This document shows positions 7,271-15,538 of a stretch of 64,000 nucleotides of DNA, in pieces; positions within the stretch are counted from its first letter, which is position 1, and each line of letters begins with the position of its first letter. This stretch comes from Pseudarthrobacter phenanthrenivorans Sphe3 (GTDB taxonomy: Bacteria; Actinomycetota; Actinomycetes; Actinomycetales; Micrococcaceae), in the NCBI RefSeq assembly GCF_000189535.1, contig NC_015145.1, positions 3,286,001 to 3,350,000 on the forward strand. The letters run 5' to 3'. The position numbers were made by a program, and so were the translations under genes. Below the pieces are notes generated by a model. The model had not been told where the DNA came from. It worked only from the letters and a program-made list of their open reading frames with translations, and searched no databases.

Positions 7271-8065
7271 TTAGCGGCGGGTGCGGCCATCGCCGTCGAG
7301 ATCGATTTCTTCCTTGCGGACTTCTTCGGTGACGGTGTGCTCGTTGGTGACCGTCTCCTTGTCCAACCGAACGCGCTCAACCGGGACGGCTTCCTTCTCA
7401 ATCACGGGGCGTTCCTCATGGAGGACCACCTCGTGCTCTTCCTCGCTGATGGCGGGGCCATCCATGGCCGCACCGACGTTGGCGTCCGTGATGGGCTCGC
7501 GCTCCAGTCGGACCTCTTCACGCTGAACCGGGACAGTCTTGGTGACATTCTCGGTCACCACGTACTTGCGCAGGCGTGCCCGGCCGGTTTCCTCTTGGCG
7601 GGTGCCGACATGCAGCTGCTCCTCGGAGCGGGTCATCGCATCGTCGGTGGTGGGGCCTGAAGTGTCGTGGCCAACGGTTCCGCGCGCGTCGGTGTCAACG
7701 GCGTCTCGGCCGGTGCCGGCGAAGCCGTTGCCCGTGTGGCCGTTGCTGCCGCGGAGACCGTAGTAGGCGTAAAGCTCGTCTTCCTCTTCCGGCTCCAGGT
7801 GGCCGTCCGGGGCAACGCGGGGTGCGTCCTTGACCTTGTCCTTGGCGTGGGCGATGACGATGTCGTTTCTGTCCTGCGTTGCGGCAGACAGCGGAGCGAA
7901 GGATTCGTGCGTACCGAAGAGCCCGGTCTTGACCGTGACCCAGGTAGGCTCACCGGTCTGGTCGTCCACGTAAATCTGTCCGACGGATCCGATCTTGCTT
8001 CCGTCGGATCCAACGACGTTCCCGCCGGCAGTGGTCAGTGCAGAAAGATTCTCAGTGCTGATCAT
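7271..8065 (-). CDS. PRC-barrel and DUF2382 stress protein
   Basis: A 264-residue soluble, very acidic protein. Residues 1-85 resemble a PRC-barrel (GSDGSKIGSVGQIYVDD). Residues about 165-255 are a DUF2382/YsnF-type domain with alternating charged repeats such as VPVQREEVRLEREPI and VPVERVRLDKETV. Between them is a glycine/aspartate-rich linker. Both domains are typical of actinobacterial stress proteins of unknown biochemistry. The start at 8065 follows AAGAAGGAG with good spacing; a longer frame upstream is not needed. Confidence 0.82.
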   Translation of the reverse strand: MISTENLSALTTAGGNVVGSDGSKIGSVGQIYVDDQTGEPTWVTVKTGLFGTHESFAPLSAATQDRNDIVIAHAKDKVKDAPRVAPDGHLEPEEEDELYAYYGLRGSNGHTGNGFAGTGRDAVDTDARGTVGHDTSGPTTDDAMTRSEEQLHVGTRQEETGRARLRKYVVTENVTKTVPVQREEVRLEREPITDANVGAAMDGPAISEEEHEVVLHEERPVIEKEAVPVERVRLDKETVTNEHTVTEEVRKEEIDLDGDGRTRR

Positions 8066-8112
8066 ATGCTTCTCCTTCTTGTTACTGGTTTTGTGCTGCT
8101 TGGGGGACAAAT

Positions 8113-8229
8113 CTAGAAACGGTTCCGCGGCGGCCTGGGCTGCTGGCCGGCGCGGAGTTGCTTGGCCTTGCGGGCTTTCTGCACCTTGCTGATGATGGTG
8201 GGCAGAAAGAACAGGAACAGTCTTTTCAC
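8113..8229 (-). CDS. Small basic protein, 38 aa, translationally coupled
   Basis: A short reading frame starting GTG-AAA-AGA encodes VKRLFLFFLPTIISKVQKAR and a basic tail ending PPRNRF. A hydrophobic N-terminal stretch is followed by a lysine/arginine-rich tail, suggesting a membrane-associated peptide. Its GTG overlaps the TGA of the preceding gene (GTGA), which together with the conserved-looking composition supports translation. No family is recognised. Confidence 0.5.
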   Translation of the reverse strand: MKRLFLFFLPTIISKVQKARKAKQLRAGQQPRPPRNRF

Positions 8230-8966
8230 AGTTGGCGTCCTCCCCCCGGCATATCGGTGTACGGGTCATCGGGGTCCCTCAGCGGGACCCCGCCGGCTTC
8301 GGTGCCGGAAAAGGCGGGCCGTCCCGGTTCCCCGTAGATGGTTTCGCCGTAGGCGGAGGGCGCAGAGACGGTTTCCTGATAGAGCGACTCCTCGCCCCAT
8401 GAGGGAACTGTTGTTGCTGAAACTGGAGCCTCAGCCGGCCGCGGTGGAATGGCGTTCCCCGTACCGGGGGCCGGAGCCCCCGCCTGCAGGCCCCGTGCCA
8501 GCCGTCCGGCCAGGAGGCCTGCCCCGGCGGCAAGCAACAGGAACGTTCCCGGCTTGCGGCGGGCGAAGGACTGCACGTCATTGAGGAGGTCCGAGGGCTC
8601 TTTGTGCTCGATCCAGGAAGCGGCCGCGGCGGCGCGGTCTGCAGCCTCCCGGACCAAGTCCGTTGCCACTCCCCGCCGATCGGGCGCCTCTGCCATGGCG
8701 TGCAGCTGGCTGGAAATGGTGCGGACGCCTTCAGCGGCCTTTTGCTGCTGTGCGCCGGCTTGGCCGCTGAGGCCCGACTTCGCCTGCTGCAGGAGGTCTT
8801 TTGCCCCGGACTTCGCCTCAGAGGCAACGTTACCGGCCTCGAGCTTGGCGGTCTGAACCACATTTTGGGCCCCACCGGCCGCCTGCCCGGCGATCTCCGA
8901 CGCCTCCTCCTTGGCAACATCCTTCTTGGATGCAGAAGCCTGCGGCCACTGATTGTCCGACATCAT
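8226..8966 (-). CDS. Membrane-anchored stress-type protein with an amphipathic N-terminus
   Basis: A 246-residue protein. Residues 10-130 are Ala/Glu/Lys/Gln-rich helices (repeated AKSGAKDLLQQAKSG-like segments) that resemble LEA or apolipoprotein-like sequence. One membrane segment follows (FLLLAAGAGLLAGRLARGL, about 142-160), then a proline/tyrosine-rich tail. Proteins of this shape usually sit beside holin-like and DUF3618 genes in Actinobacteria, but I cannot name a family with certainty. Two adjacent ATG codons make the exact start ambiguous (8963 or 8966). The upstream control region is an inverted repeat shared with the DUF2795 gene. Confidence 0.65.
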   Translation of the reverse strand: MMSDNQWPQASASKKDVAKEEASEIAGQAAGGAQNVVQTAKLEAGNVASEAKSGAKDLLQQAKSGLSGQAGAQQQKAAEGVRTISSQLHAMAEAPDRRGVATDLVREAADRAAAAASWIEHKEPSDLLNDVQSFARRKPGTFLLLAAGAGLLAGRLARGLQAGAPAPGTGNAIPPRPAEAPVSATTVPSWGEESLYQETVSAPSAYGETIYGEPGRPAFSGTEAGGVPLRDPDDPYTDMPGGGRQL

Positions 8967-9010
8967 CACTCGCTTTCGTTACGAGGCAAGGAGCCTCTGG
9001 AACCCAGCTT

Positions 9011-9064
9011 GTTGGATAGTAAGTATGGTTACTAATTAGATACTAAGCACACTTGCTATCCAAC
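9011..9064. promoter_or_regulatory. Nested palindromes in the divergent stress-gene promoter
   Basis: Outer arms GTTGGATAGTAAG (9011-9023) and CTTGCTATCCAAC (9052-9064) match at 12 of 13 positions. Inside are AGTAAGTATGGTTACT (9018-9033) and ACTAAGCACACTTG (9042-9055), two variants of a TAAG-N4-CTTA-type palindrome also found at 27159, 37429 and 47436. One copy faces each divergent gene, so this is a candidate operator for a common stress regulator. Confidence 0.55.
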
Positions 9065-9232
9065 ACGCAAGGCTGGGGTGCCAGGCGGCCCCTGCCGCGA
9101 GGTCGCCTCGCCGGGAGGCTTCTCGCGGGTTTCCTCCCGCCTTGGACAGGCCTAGGATGGGCATCGCCAAGGCCTTTTCCACGCGATGGGGCCGCTGGCA
9201 TCAGAGCTCACATCAGAGAGGAAACTTGCACG

Positions 9233-9433
9233 ATGGCTGAAACTCCGAACCCTATCCAGATCCAGAAGTTCCTGGGCGGCGTGGACTATCCCGCCAGCCG
9301 CGAAGCCTTGCTGTCCCGGGCCAAGGACTCAGGTGCTGACGAAAACGTCATCCGGGCACTTGAAGGCATCCCGGACCAGGAATACGACAGCCCCACGGCC
9401 GTCAGCTCAGCGGTTTCCGACAGCAGCTCCTAG
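9233..9433 (+). CDS. DUF2795 domain protein
   Basis: A 66-residue protein reading NPIQIQKFLGGVDYPASREAL, then an alpha-helical stretch with ENVIRALEGIPDQEYDSP. That layout (a short helix, a Tyr-Pro-Ala-hydrophobic motif, and a final IPDxxYDSP) is characteristic of DUF2795, a small actinobacterial family of unknown function common in stress regions. The start is the ATG after AGAGAGGAAAC. It is transcribed away from the membrane-anchored stress protein across the palindromic region. Confidence 0.8.
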   Translation: MAETPNPIQIQKFLGGVDYPASREALLSRAKDSGADENVIRALEGIPDQEYDSPTAVSSAVSDSSS

Positions 9434-9472
9434 GCAGCCGGGAGCATCCCCTAGGCATGGACAAACTACTTT

Positions 9473-10303
9473 ATGAAGTCCTATCCCATTGATCCTGCCG
9501 TCCCTGAAGGGATGGCTGCACGGCAGAATGCGGGGCGGGAGGCGGTCCTCACCAGCCGGATCCGCCTCCTGGTGGCAGCAACCATTTCCTACAACATCAT
9601 CGAGGCGGTTGTTGCCGTCAGCGCCGGAACAACTGCCTCATCCACGGCGCTGATCGGATTCGGCCTGGATTCGGTGATTGAAGTGTCCTCGGCGGCCGCC
9701 GTCGCCTGGCAATTCTCCGGCCGCGACCCGAGGGCCCGCGAGCAGCGGGCGCTGCGGCTCATTGCTCTGGCCTTTTTCGCGCTGGCCGCCTTCGTCACCG
9801 TGAGCGCTGTCAGGTCCCTGCTCGGCGCCGGCGAGGCGGAGCATTCTACGGTGGGCATCATCCTGGCGGCGGTCAGCCTGGTGGTGATGCCGTTCCTGTC
9901 GCTCGCACAGCGGAGGGCGGGCCGCGAGCTGGGCTCCAGGTCCGCCGTCGCCGATTCCCGCCAAACGCTGCTGTGCACGTACCTTTCCGGCGTCCTGCTG
10001 ATGGGCCTCGTGCTCAACAGCACCCTGGGCTGGTCCTGGGCCGACCCGGTGGCCGCACTGGTTATTGCGGCAGCGGCCGTCAAGGAAGGCCTGGACGCCT
10101 GGAAGGGTGAGGGCTGCTGCGTCCCCGCCTCCACGCATGCAGGCCAGGGAACGACGACGGCGGCACCAGTGTCCGGCGGGCACGCGCCTGCCGCCGGGCT
10201 GCTGATTGGGACAAAGAAGGCCAGTGATGGCGGCGGCGCCTGCGGCTGCTGCCACGACACCGCGGTACAGGCGGCGACACCCGGCGAGCCCCGGCACACA
10301 TGA
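9473..10303 (+). CDS. Cation diffusion facilitator-type transporter with Cys-rich tail
   Basis: A 276-residue protein with five or six membrane helices. GFGLDSVIEVSSA (about residue 62) and VADSRQT (about residue 165) carry the paired Asp positions expected for a CDF-like cation site. The last 65 residues are unusual for this family: EGCCVPAS and GACGCCHD place five cysteines and a histidine in a soluble tail that could bind a soft metal. No clear Shine-Dalgarno precedes the ATG. It ends close to the convergent copper oxidase gene. The transported metal is unknown; zinc or another divalent ion is likely. Confidence 0.7.
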   Translation: MKSYPIDPAVPEGMAARQNAGREAVLTSRIRLLVAATISYNIIEAVVAVSAGTTASSTALIGFGLDSVIEVSSAAAVAWQFSGRDPRAREQRALRLIALAFFALAAFVTVSAVRSLLGAGEAEHSTVGIILAAVSLVVMPFLSLAQRRAGRELGSRSAVADSRQTLLCTYLSGVLLMGLVLNSTLGWSWADPVAALVIAAAAVKEGLDAWKGEGCCVPASTHAGQGTTTAAPVSGGHAPAAGLLIGTKKASDGGGACGCCHDTAVQAATPGEPRHT

Positions 10304-10340
10304 CGGGGCGGGCTCTCCCACCCCATGGCGGACCGGCCGC

Positions 10341-11822
10341 TCAGCGGACCTCGATCACGCCCATCATGCCCAGGTCCTCATGGTCCAGGATGTGGCAGTG
10401 GTACACGGAGCGCCCGGGGAAGTCCCGGAACGCCACCCTGACTTTGACCCTCCCGTTGGCAGGTACGTTCACCACATCCCGCCAGCGGGCAGGGCCGGTC
10501 TCCCGGCCGTCTTCCTCGATAACCTGCATCGGCCACACATGCAGGTGGAAGGGGTGGTCCATGGGACTGTCATTGACGATGGTCCATTCCTCCACACTCC
10601 CGGCTGCCACCGTGGTGTCGGTCCTGGACTCGTCAAAACCGCGCCCGTCGATGGTGAATCCCATCATCCCGGCGCCCATGCCCATTCCCATTCCCGTGGC
10701 CATAACCAGCTGTCTGCGGGCGGCCACCGGAGCCGACCGCAGGTCGCCGAGCCTTTCCTGCACCTGGATTTCCGTCGGGAGGGCAGCGGGTTCCCCCGAG
10801 ACGCGGAGGGTAGCGAGCGCGATGCCCCCAGTTGTGTCCTGTGGGGTGCGTGGGCCGGGGCCGCGCCCCATCATTCCAGCCATGCTTCCGCGGTTGTAGG
10901 GGAAGGCGCGCAGGACTGCATCGCCTTGCGTCGTGGTGACCAGGAGGTCTGCGCGGTTGCCGGGGGCGAGCAACACGTCGTCCACATCCTCCGGCTGCTG
11001 GCCGCCGACGTCGACACCCAGGAGCCGCAGCTGCTGCCCGTCGAGGCGCAACCGGAGAAAGCGGGCCACGCAGGCATTGATGATCCGCCAGCGTTCCCGT
11101 TGTCCGGGGCGGGCACTGAAGTGCGGGGTGATTTGGCCGTTGACCAGGACCAGTTCGCCTTCCCGGCCCATCATCCGTTCCATGGCCGAAACCGCGCTGA
11201 TGTTCCCCAGCGCGTCCACCGTGGTGTCCGTGATGACCAGGACCCGCTCCGCGCTGGTGTCGATGGGCACGGGGTCCTCGACGATGATGGCTCCGCAGAG
11301 GCCCGCAAAGAGCTGATCCGCCACCGTGCCGTGATGGTGCGGGTGGTACCAGTACACGCCCGGTGGGTGGTCCCCGGGGAGCTTGTATTCGTAGTCGAAC
11401 GAGGCACCCGGCTCCACGGCGACAAACACGTTGTCCCCCTTGCCTTCCGGCGATACATGCAGGCCGTGCAGATGCAGGTTGGTGACCTGGGGCAGCCTGT
11501 TGGCGAGGGCGATTTTCAGGGTGTCCCCGGCCTTGATCCGGAGGGTAGGGCCAGGGATGCTCCCGTTGTAGCCGAGGGCCGAGACCTGCCGGCCCGCCAG
11601 CGCCACCAGTCCCGGAGCGGCCTCCAGCCGGACCTCCAGCTGCCCTGCCGAACTCCGCTGTTCCGGCGGCTGGGCAAGCTCGCCGCCCCCGGCCGGCACG
11701 TCCCGGCCGGCCACCAGGTCACTGCCATTGATGATCCAGAGCAGGCCGGCGCCGCCCGCCGCAGTACTGGCAACCCCCAGGCCTCCCAGCAGGAGCGCCT
11801 GCCGGCGACTGATGGGACGCAC
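10341..11822 (-). CDS. Multicopper oxidase, Tat-exported, CueO-like
   Basis: A 493-residue oxidase with all four copper motifs in order: HLHGLH (about residue 128), WYHPHHHG (about 165), HPFHLH (about 430) and HCHILDHEDLGMM at the C-terminus, giving the T1 and T2/T3 sites. The N-terminus SRRQALLLGGLG is a twin-arginine signal, so it should work outside the membrane. A Met/Gly-rich patch (MGMGMGAGMMG) near residue 385 recalls the methionine-rich copper-binding insert of CueO. A role in Cu(I) oxidation and copper tolerance is likely. It starts at a GTG that overlaps the stop of the SHOCT gene by one base (TAGTG). Confidence 0.9.
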   Translation of the reverse strand: MRPISRRQALLLGGLGVASTAAGGAGLLWIINGSDLVAGRDVPAGGGELAQPPEQRSSAGQLEVRLEAAPGLVALAGRQVSALGYNGSIPGPTLRIKAGDTLKIALANRLPQVTNLHLHGLHVSPEGKGDNVFVAVEPGASFDYEYKLPGDHPPGVYWYHPHHHGTVADQLFAGLCGAIIVEDPVPIDTSAERVLVITDTTVDALGNISAVSAMERMMGREGELVLVNGQITPHFSARPGQRERWRIINACVARFLRLRLDGQQLRLLGVDVGGQQPEDVDDVLLAPGNRADLLVTTTQGDAVLRAFPYNRGSMAGMMGRGPGPRTPQDTTGGIALATLRVSGEPAALPTEIQVQERLGDLRSAPVAARRQLVMATGMGMGMGAGMMGFTIDGRGFDESRTDTTVAAGSVEEWTIVNDSPMDHPFHLHVWPMQVIEEDGRETGPARWRDVVNVPANGRVKVRVAFRDFPGRSVYHCHILDHEDLGMMGVIEVR

Positions 11823-12088
11823 TACCGTCCCTCGTTGAGCACCCTGAGGTGGTCCCGGTACTGGTCCTCGGTCAGTTCCCCTCGGGCGAAGCGTTCATCA
11901 AGGATCTCCCGGGCCCTGCTTCCGCCCGCCGGCGGATAGCTGCCGCCGCGTCCGCCGTCACCCGGCCGGCCCTGTATTCCACCCCTGGATGCCCACACCG
12001 CCAACAGCACCAGGAGCACAATTCCGATGACCAGGAGAAGGCTCCAGAGCCACATCATCCCCATGCCCTGTCCGTAGCCCCACATCAT
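11822..12088 (-). CDS. Small SHOCT-domain membrane protein
   Basis: An 88-residue protein starting MMWGYGQGMGMMWLW, with one membrane helix (LLLVIGIVLLVLLAVWA) and a C-terminal SHOCT motif (AREILDERFARGELTEDQY). SHOCT is a short oligomerisation or nucleic-acid-associated motif found at protein C-termini. Met/Trp/Gly-rich N-termini of this type are often found beside copper oxidases. The start is set by AGGAAGG eight bases before the paired ATG codons. It is the first gene of a two-gene operon with the multicopper oxidase. Confidence 0.8.
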   Translation of the reverse strand: MMWGYGQGMGMMWLWSLLLVIGIVLLVLLAVWASRGGIQGRPGDGGRGGSYPPAGGSRAREILDERFARGELTEDQYRDHLRVLNEGR

Positions 12089-12411
12089 GGCCGGCGCCTT
12101 CCTCTTCCTGCGTTTACGCCAATTTTCAGCCCGACCCCGGCCCAAAGGTAGAGTCCGAAGTCCCCTCCGCCCCTCCTCCCGCGCGGTCCTGCCCGCCTGC
12201 CCGGGTGGGCAGTGGGATCAAAGCCGGGACCCCGCCGTCGTCCGCGTTCTGACACCCTCGACGCGCAAATCCGGCCAGGACGCGCTCGTTCGTTGGCGCG
12301 CCCGGTATGCGAGTGTCGAAATCGAATGTGCGTGTCGAAATCGAAGCAGCGCAGCGCAGTAACGCGGCAGTAACGGGTTCCGGGGTCTACTAATGAGTGG
12401 GAGGTGGCAAC
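12089..12411. other. Intergenic region with a 19-bp-period direct repeat
   Basis: No convincing gene is present between the divergent SHOCT and PT-linker genes. GTGTCGAAATCGAA occurs at 12313-12326 and again at 12332-12345, a 19-bp period, just upstream of the rightward gene. A CGCCGTCGT word lies at 12233. The direct repeat could bind a regulator in a same-face arrangement, about two helical turns apart; nothing identifies it. Confidence 0.45.
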
Positions 12412-13506
12412 GTGCCCACGCAACCCAGGCGGAAGACTCGGACTCCCGGGAACAAGCGCGGCGGCAGAGCAGCCGTGGCTGGCGGGCGCATCACGTCGCT
12501 CGGCCGCGGACCGGGCAGCAAAACCAAGCAGACATCCACAACCCCCTGGTACAAACGCGGCAAGACGCTCATAATCAGCGCCGGCGCCCTGGCGGCTGCC
12601 ATCCTGGGCATCCTCAGCCTTTGGGACAGAATCTTCCCTCCGCCGGACGAGGACCTGGCCCGAATCGAGTCCGTCCACATCATCAAGCGCACGCCCCTGA
12701 CCGGTTTCGCGGGCGGCGGGATCGGACAAGACCTGCCCCTGGCCCCGGTTATCAACCAAGGAGGAGTGGGCCGGCTGGGCATTCTGCCACTGCCTACCGT
12801 GCCGGCGCAGGCAGCATCCACCGCCACATTGTCACTTAAGCCCACTCCCACGCCTACGCCCACGCCCACAACGGCAAGTCCCACCCCCACTTTTACGTCG
12901 CCCACGCCCAGCCCGTCGCCGTCGTCGGACAGCCCCACACCCATCGCCACAACCCCTCCGCCCACCTTGTCCCCGGAGGTGTTGTCCGGAATTTCCTCCA
13001 TTTCCGAGGAGTACATCTCTTCCGTGACGGAACAGGCTCCGATGCGGCCCTATGCGCCGCCGGCCAGCGTCTACGCCGCCCGGTCCCTGGTGATCGAGGC
13101 CGTGGATGAAAAGGGTGAACCCCTGCCGCCGGAGGAAGTGGCGATAGAGCTGGCGCAGGCCCTGGAGGAGGTGGAGTCGACCACCAGCCCGGAGGGTGAG
13201 GATCCGCTCGGCTGGACGGTGGCGGTGAGGGTCGACCTTGAGGGCCTGGCCCAGGTGCCCCTGCTCCTGACCTGGTCCCTGGACGGCCTGGACGTGCCGG
13301 ACACATGGAAAGCCGAGAACCTCGCCTACCGGGTGGTGGGTGCCAGCCCGCACGATGCAGGCGTCGCCGAGATCTGGGTGCCCGACCTCAAGCGCGCCAG
13401 CACCTACAACGTCAACATCAAGCTGTCGTTCGAAAACAACGGGCTCATCGCCGACCTTCGCCCGCTGGCGCTGCCGGATTCCGGCCCCGTCCAGGGCGGC
13501 GGGTGA
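12412..13506 (+). CDS. Single-pass membrane protein with a Pro/Thr-rich linker
   Basis: A 364-residue protein of unknown function. A basic, Arg/Lys/Gly-rich N-terminus of about 50 residues is followed by one membrane helix (LIISAGALAAAILGILSLW), an external segment, a Pro/Thr/Ser linker near residues 140-180 (repeating PTPTPTP and PSPSPSS) and a C-terminal domain of about 170 residues that looks globular. The linker suggests a surface-exposed domain held away from the membrane. The start is the GTG at 12412, seven bases after GGGAGG. No family is recognised. Confidence 0.65.
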   Translation: MPTQPRRKTRTPGNKRGGRAAVAGGRITSLGRGPGSKTKQTSTTPWYKRGKTLIISAGALAAAILGILSLWDRIFPPPDEDLARIESVHIIKRTPLTGFAGGGIGQDLPLAPVINQGGVGRLGILPLPTVPAQAASTATLSLKPTPTPTPTPTTASPTPTFTSPTPSPSPSSDSPTPIATTPPPTLSPEVLSGISSISEEYISSVTEQAPMRPYAPPASVYAARSLVIEAVDEKGEPLPPEEVAIELAQALEEVESTTSPEGEDPLGWTVAVRVDLEGLAQVPLLLTWSLDGLDVPDTWKAENLAYRVVGASPHDAGVAEIWVPDLKRASTYNVNIKLSFENNGLIADLRPLALPDSGPVQGGG

Positions 13507-13658
13507 GGGTTCGCGCTCAGCTGCGCACCCGCCGTCGTGCCTTTCCGCCCAGCAGGCCTTTCAGCCCCGCCTTTCTGCCACCACGCGCCAATCTGCCGCG
13601 CCGCCCGCTACGAACCCCTGAATGGCACGCTTAGGAGACGACACGAAAAGGAAGACCA

Positions 13659-14267
13659 ATGGCTGACCTCACCGCACTTGCCCTGATCTGCTCCCTCAAC
13701 CCCTCGCCCGCACCGTCCAGCAGCGAACTCATGGCTCGCCACGTGCTGGATGAACTGGCAACCCACGGCGTGAGCGGGACGTCCCTGCGGGTGGCGGACC
13801 ACGACGTCAAGCCCGGAGTACAGGTGGACATGGGCGACGGCGACGAGTGGCCCGGGATCCGCGAAAAGATCCTGGCCGCGGACATCCTGGTGCTCGCGAC
13901 GCCCATCTGGATGGGCCACCCCAGCAGCATCACCCAGCGGGTCCTGGAACGCCTCGACGCGGACCTCGCCGAAACGGACGACGCCGGCCGTCCGGTCATG
14001 TACGGGAAGGTGGCGGTTGTTGCGGTGGTGGGCAACGAGGACGGCGCCCACAAGACCATCGCCGACACGCAGCAAGGGCTGAACGACGTCGGCTTCACCC
14101 TCCCGGCCCAGGGCGCCACCTACTGGGTGGGCGAGGCCATGCAGACTGTTGACTACAAGGACCTGGACAAGGTCCCCGAGAAGGTGGCCGCCACCACCGC
14201 CGGTGCCGCACGCAACGCGGCGCACCTGGCCGGGCAGCTCAAGGCCGCCCAGTACCCGGCGGGCTAG
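13659..14267 (+). CDS. NAD(P)H-dependent flavodoxin-fold oxidoreductase
   Basis: A 202-residue flavodoxin-like protein. The phosphate loop CSLNPSPAPSSSELMA near residue 11 and the LVLATPIWMGHPSS segment near residue 87 are the FMN contacts seen in NADPH-dependent FMN reductases and flavodoxin-family quinone or drug reductases. VVAVVGNEDGAHKT follows as the second strand-loop. AAAGGAAGACCA precedes the ATG. It stands alone and shares a terminator with the convergent cupin gene. The substrate is unknown. Confidence 0.8.
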   Translation: MADLTALALICSLNPSPAPSSSELMARHVLDELATHGVSGTSLRVADHDVKPGVQVDMGDGDEWPGIREKILAADILVLATPIWMGHPSSITQRVLERLDADLAETDDAGRPVMYGKVAVVAVVGNEDGAHKTIADTQQGLNDVGFTLPAQGATYWVGEAMQTVDYKDLDKVPEKVAATTAGAARNAAHLAGQLKAAQYPAG

Positions 14268-14278
14268 AGACGTAAATG

Positions 14279-14305
14279 AGCCCCGGCGCTTCCGGCGCCG
14301 GGGCT
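14279..14305. terminator. Bidirectional GC hairpin
   Basis: AGCCCCGGCGC (14279-14289) pairs perfectly with GCGCCGGGGCT (14295-14305) around a 5-nt loop, between two convergent genes. Confidence 0.75.
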
Positions 14306-14332
14306 GGTGCGTGGGTTCACGCAGGCTTGCTG

Positions 14333-14698
14333 CTAAACAGGCTTGGCGAAGGTGGCAGCGCTCATGACTTCATAACCGACGAACGGCTCGTCGCCCTCAA
14401 CCCAGGCATCGTGGCCGGCCGGGATGGTGTAGGCGTGGCCAGGGGTGACAGTAGCCTGCGATCCGTCCTCCATCCGCACCGTCAGCGTTCCGGCGGTGCA
14501 GATCCCCACGTGGTTGACCTGGCAGCTGTCCGTGTGGACCACGGTTTTCACCGTCTCGGACCAGCGCCACCCCGGCTCGAACGTGAACCGGCCCAGCGTT
14601 GCGTCACCGAGGGTCACCACGTCCACCTGCGTCTTGGGCGGGCGCCGCTTTTCGTCGGGCTCATCGAACGACTTCGCTTCAAGGCTTTGTACAGCCAT
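14333..14698 (-). CDS. Cupin-domain protein
   Basis: A 121-residue single-domain cupin. VVHTDSCQVNHVGIC and PGHAYTIPAGHDAWVEGDEP match the two conserved cupin motifs, though the first motif has fewer histidines than metal-dependent cupins. The start is set by CAGGAGAAGGCA just before ATG; the longer frame has no such signal. The function of this type (small DUF861/cupin_2-like proteins) is not predictable from sequence. Confidence 0.75.
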   Translation of the reverse strand: MAVQSLEAKSFDEPDEKRRPPKTQVDVVTLGDATLGRFTFEPGWRWSETVKTVVHTDSCQVNHVGICTAGTLTVRMEDGSQATVTPGHAYTIPAGHDAWVEGDEPFVGYEVMSAATFAKPV

Positions 14699-14886
14699 TG
14701 CCTTCTCCTGACAGGGAGTGTTTGAACTGCTCATCCGGAGCTTCCAGGCTGCTCCGGGAATGGTTGGACCGGCGGTACTAAACCGCATGCGCCGGCCAAC
14801 ACCAGCGCCCAGCGGTATCAGCGTGCGCCCGCGCATTGGCGGTGTCAATACGGCCTGCACGAGTCTTTTGGGGCTAGGATTCCGGG

Positions 14887-15039
14887 ATGGGACTAATAAT
14901 CACACTGCTTATCATCTGGCTCGTTCTGTCCATCCTGGGCTTCGTCATCGAGGGCCTGCTGTGGCTCGCGCTGATCGGGCTGCTGCTGTTCGCTGCCACC
15001 GCCGTCTGGGGCTGGATGAAGCGCAAAACCCGGGCCTGA
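14887..15039 (+). CDS. Small two-helix hydrophobic protein, 50 aa
   Basis: The frame reads MGLIITLLIIWLVLSILGFV, then a second hydrophobic helix (GLLWLALIGLLLFAATAVWG) and a basic end KRKTRA. It resembles the tiny hydrophobic proteins common in Actinobacteria. No clear Shine-Dalgarno is seen; a GC hairpin follows the stop at once. The composition and the terminator support a real gene. Confidence 0.6.
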   Translation: MGLIITLLIIWLVLSILGFVIEGLLWLALIGLLLFAATAVWGWMKRKTRA

Positions 15040-15051
15040 CGGTACCGTCCG

Positions 15052-15073
15052 GGCGGGGGTTCGGGCCCCCGCC
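15052..15073 (+). terminator. GC-rich hairpin with a UUCG-containing loop
   Basis: GGCGGGGG (15052-15059) and CCCCCGCC (15066-15073) pair around TTCGGG, 12 bases after the stop of the 50-residue membrane protein. No T-tract follows. Confidence 0.6.
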
Positions 15074-15188
15074 GTGCATTCCTTCCCAGTTACTTGGTGG
15101 CTGGCGGGCGGCGCGCCGCGTACGACGGCGTGTCCCCGCCTCCCGGGGTGACCCCGCCCGAGTAAGTGGGCAGGAACGCACGCAAAAG

Positions 15189-15476
15189 CTAGGGCGCGAC
15201 TTCCTCGAGTGCCCAGGCGAGGATCTGCAGGTCGAAGTCATTCGGTTCGGTTATCCGGTACAGGAAGGCTTCGAAGTCAAGGCGCTTTGCCTCGCCGCCA
15301 TTCGCCCAGTACCTCACCCACAGATCGTCGAGGTAGTGCTCGTCGCGCGCGATCAATTCCAGTGCTGTTGTTCGTGGATCTTCCACAACCTGTCCCCAGT
15401 CCGGGCCAACGGAGGCCCGGTGTGTTTTCTTCTCACCGACGGCCGCCACTGCTGGAGCTGTTAACCATAGTGACAC
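15189..15476 (-). CDS. Hypothetical protein, about 95 aa
   Basis: A frame of up to 95 residues containing ELIARDEHYLDDLWVRYWAN and ending in DFDLQILAWALEEVAP. Codon usage is normal for this genome, and the helical acid/aromatic pattern looks like a small globular protein. The N-terminus is uncertain: the furthest start is a GTG, with shorter in-frame GTG codons and no clear ribosome binding site. No family recognised. Confidence 0.5.
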   Translation of the reverse strand: MSLWLTAPAVAAVGEKKTHRASVGPDWGQVVEDPRTTALELIARDEHYLDDLWVRYWANGGEAKRLDFEAFLYRITEPNDFDLQILAWALEEVAP

Positions 15477-15538
15477 GTGGGGCCCGGAGAGGTCACCCCC
15501 TGGTTCTGCCCTTCCGACCAGCCGCGCGGCCCGAGCCC

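Noticed and set aside
10206..11939. Long rightward frame of 577 residues
   Set aside because: It lies antisense to the multicopper oxidase, which carries all four copper motifs, and has no recognisable domain. High GC gives long antisense frames.
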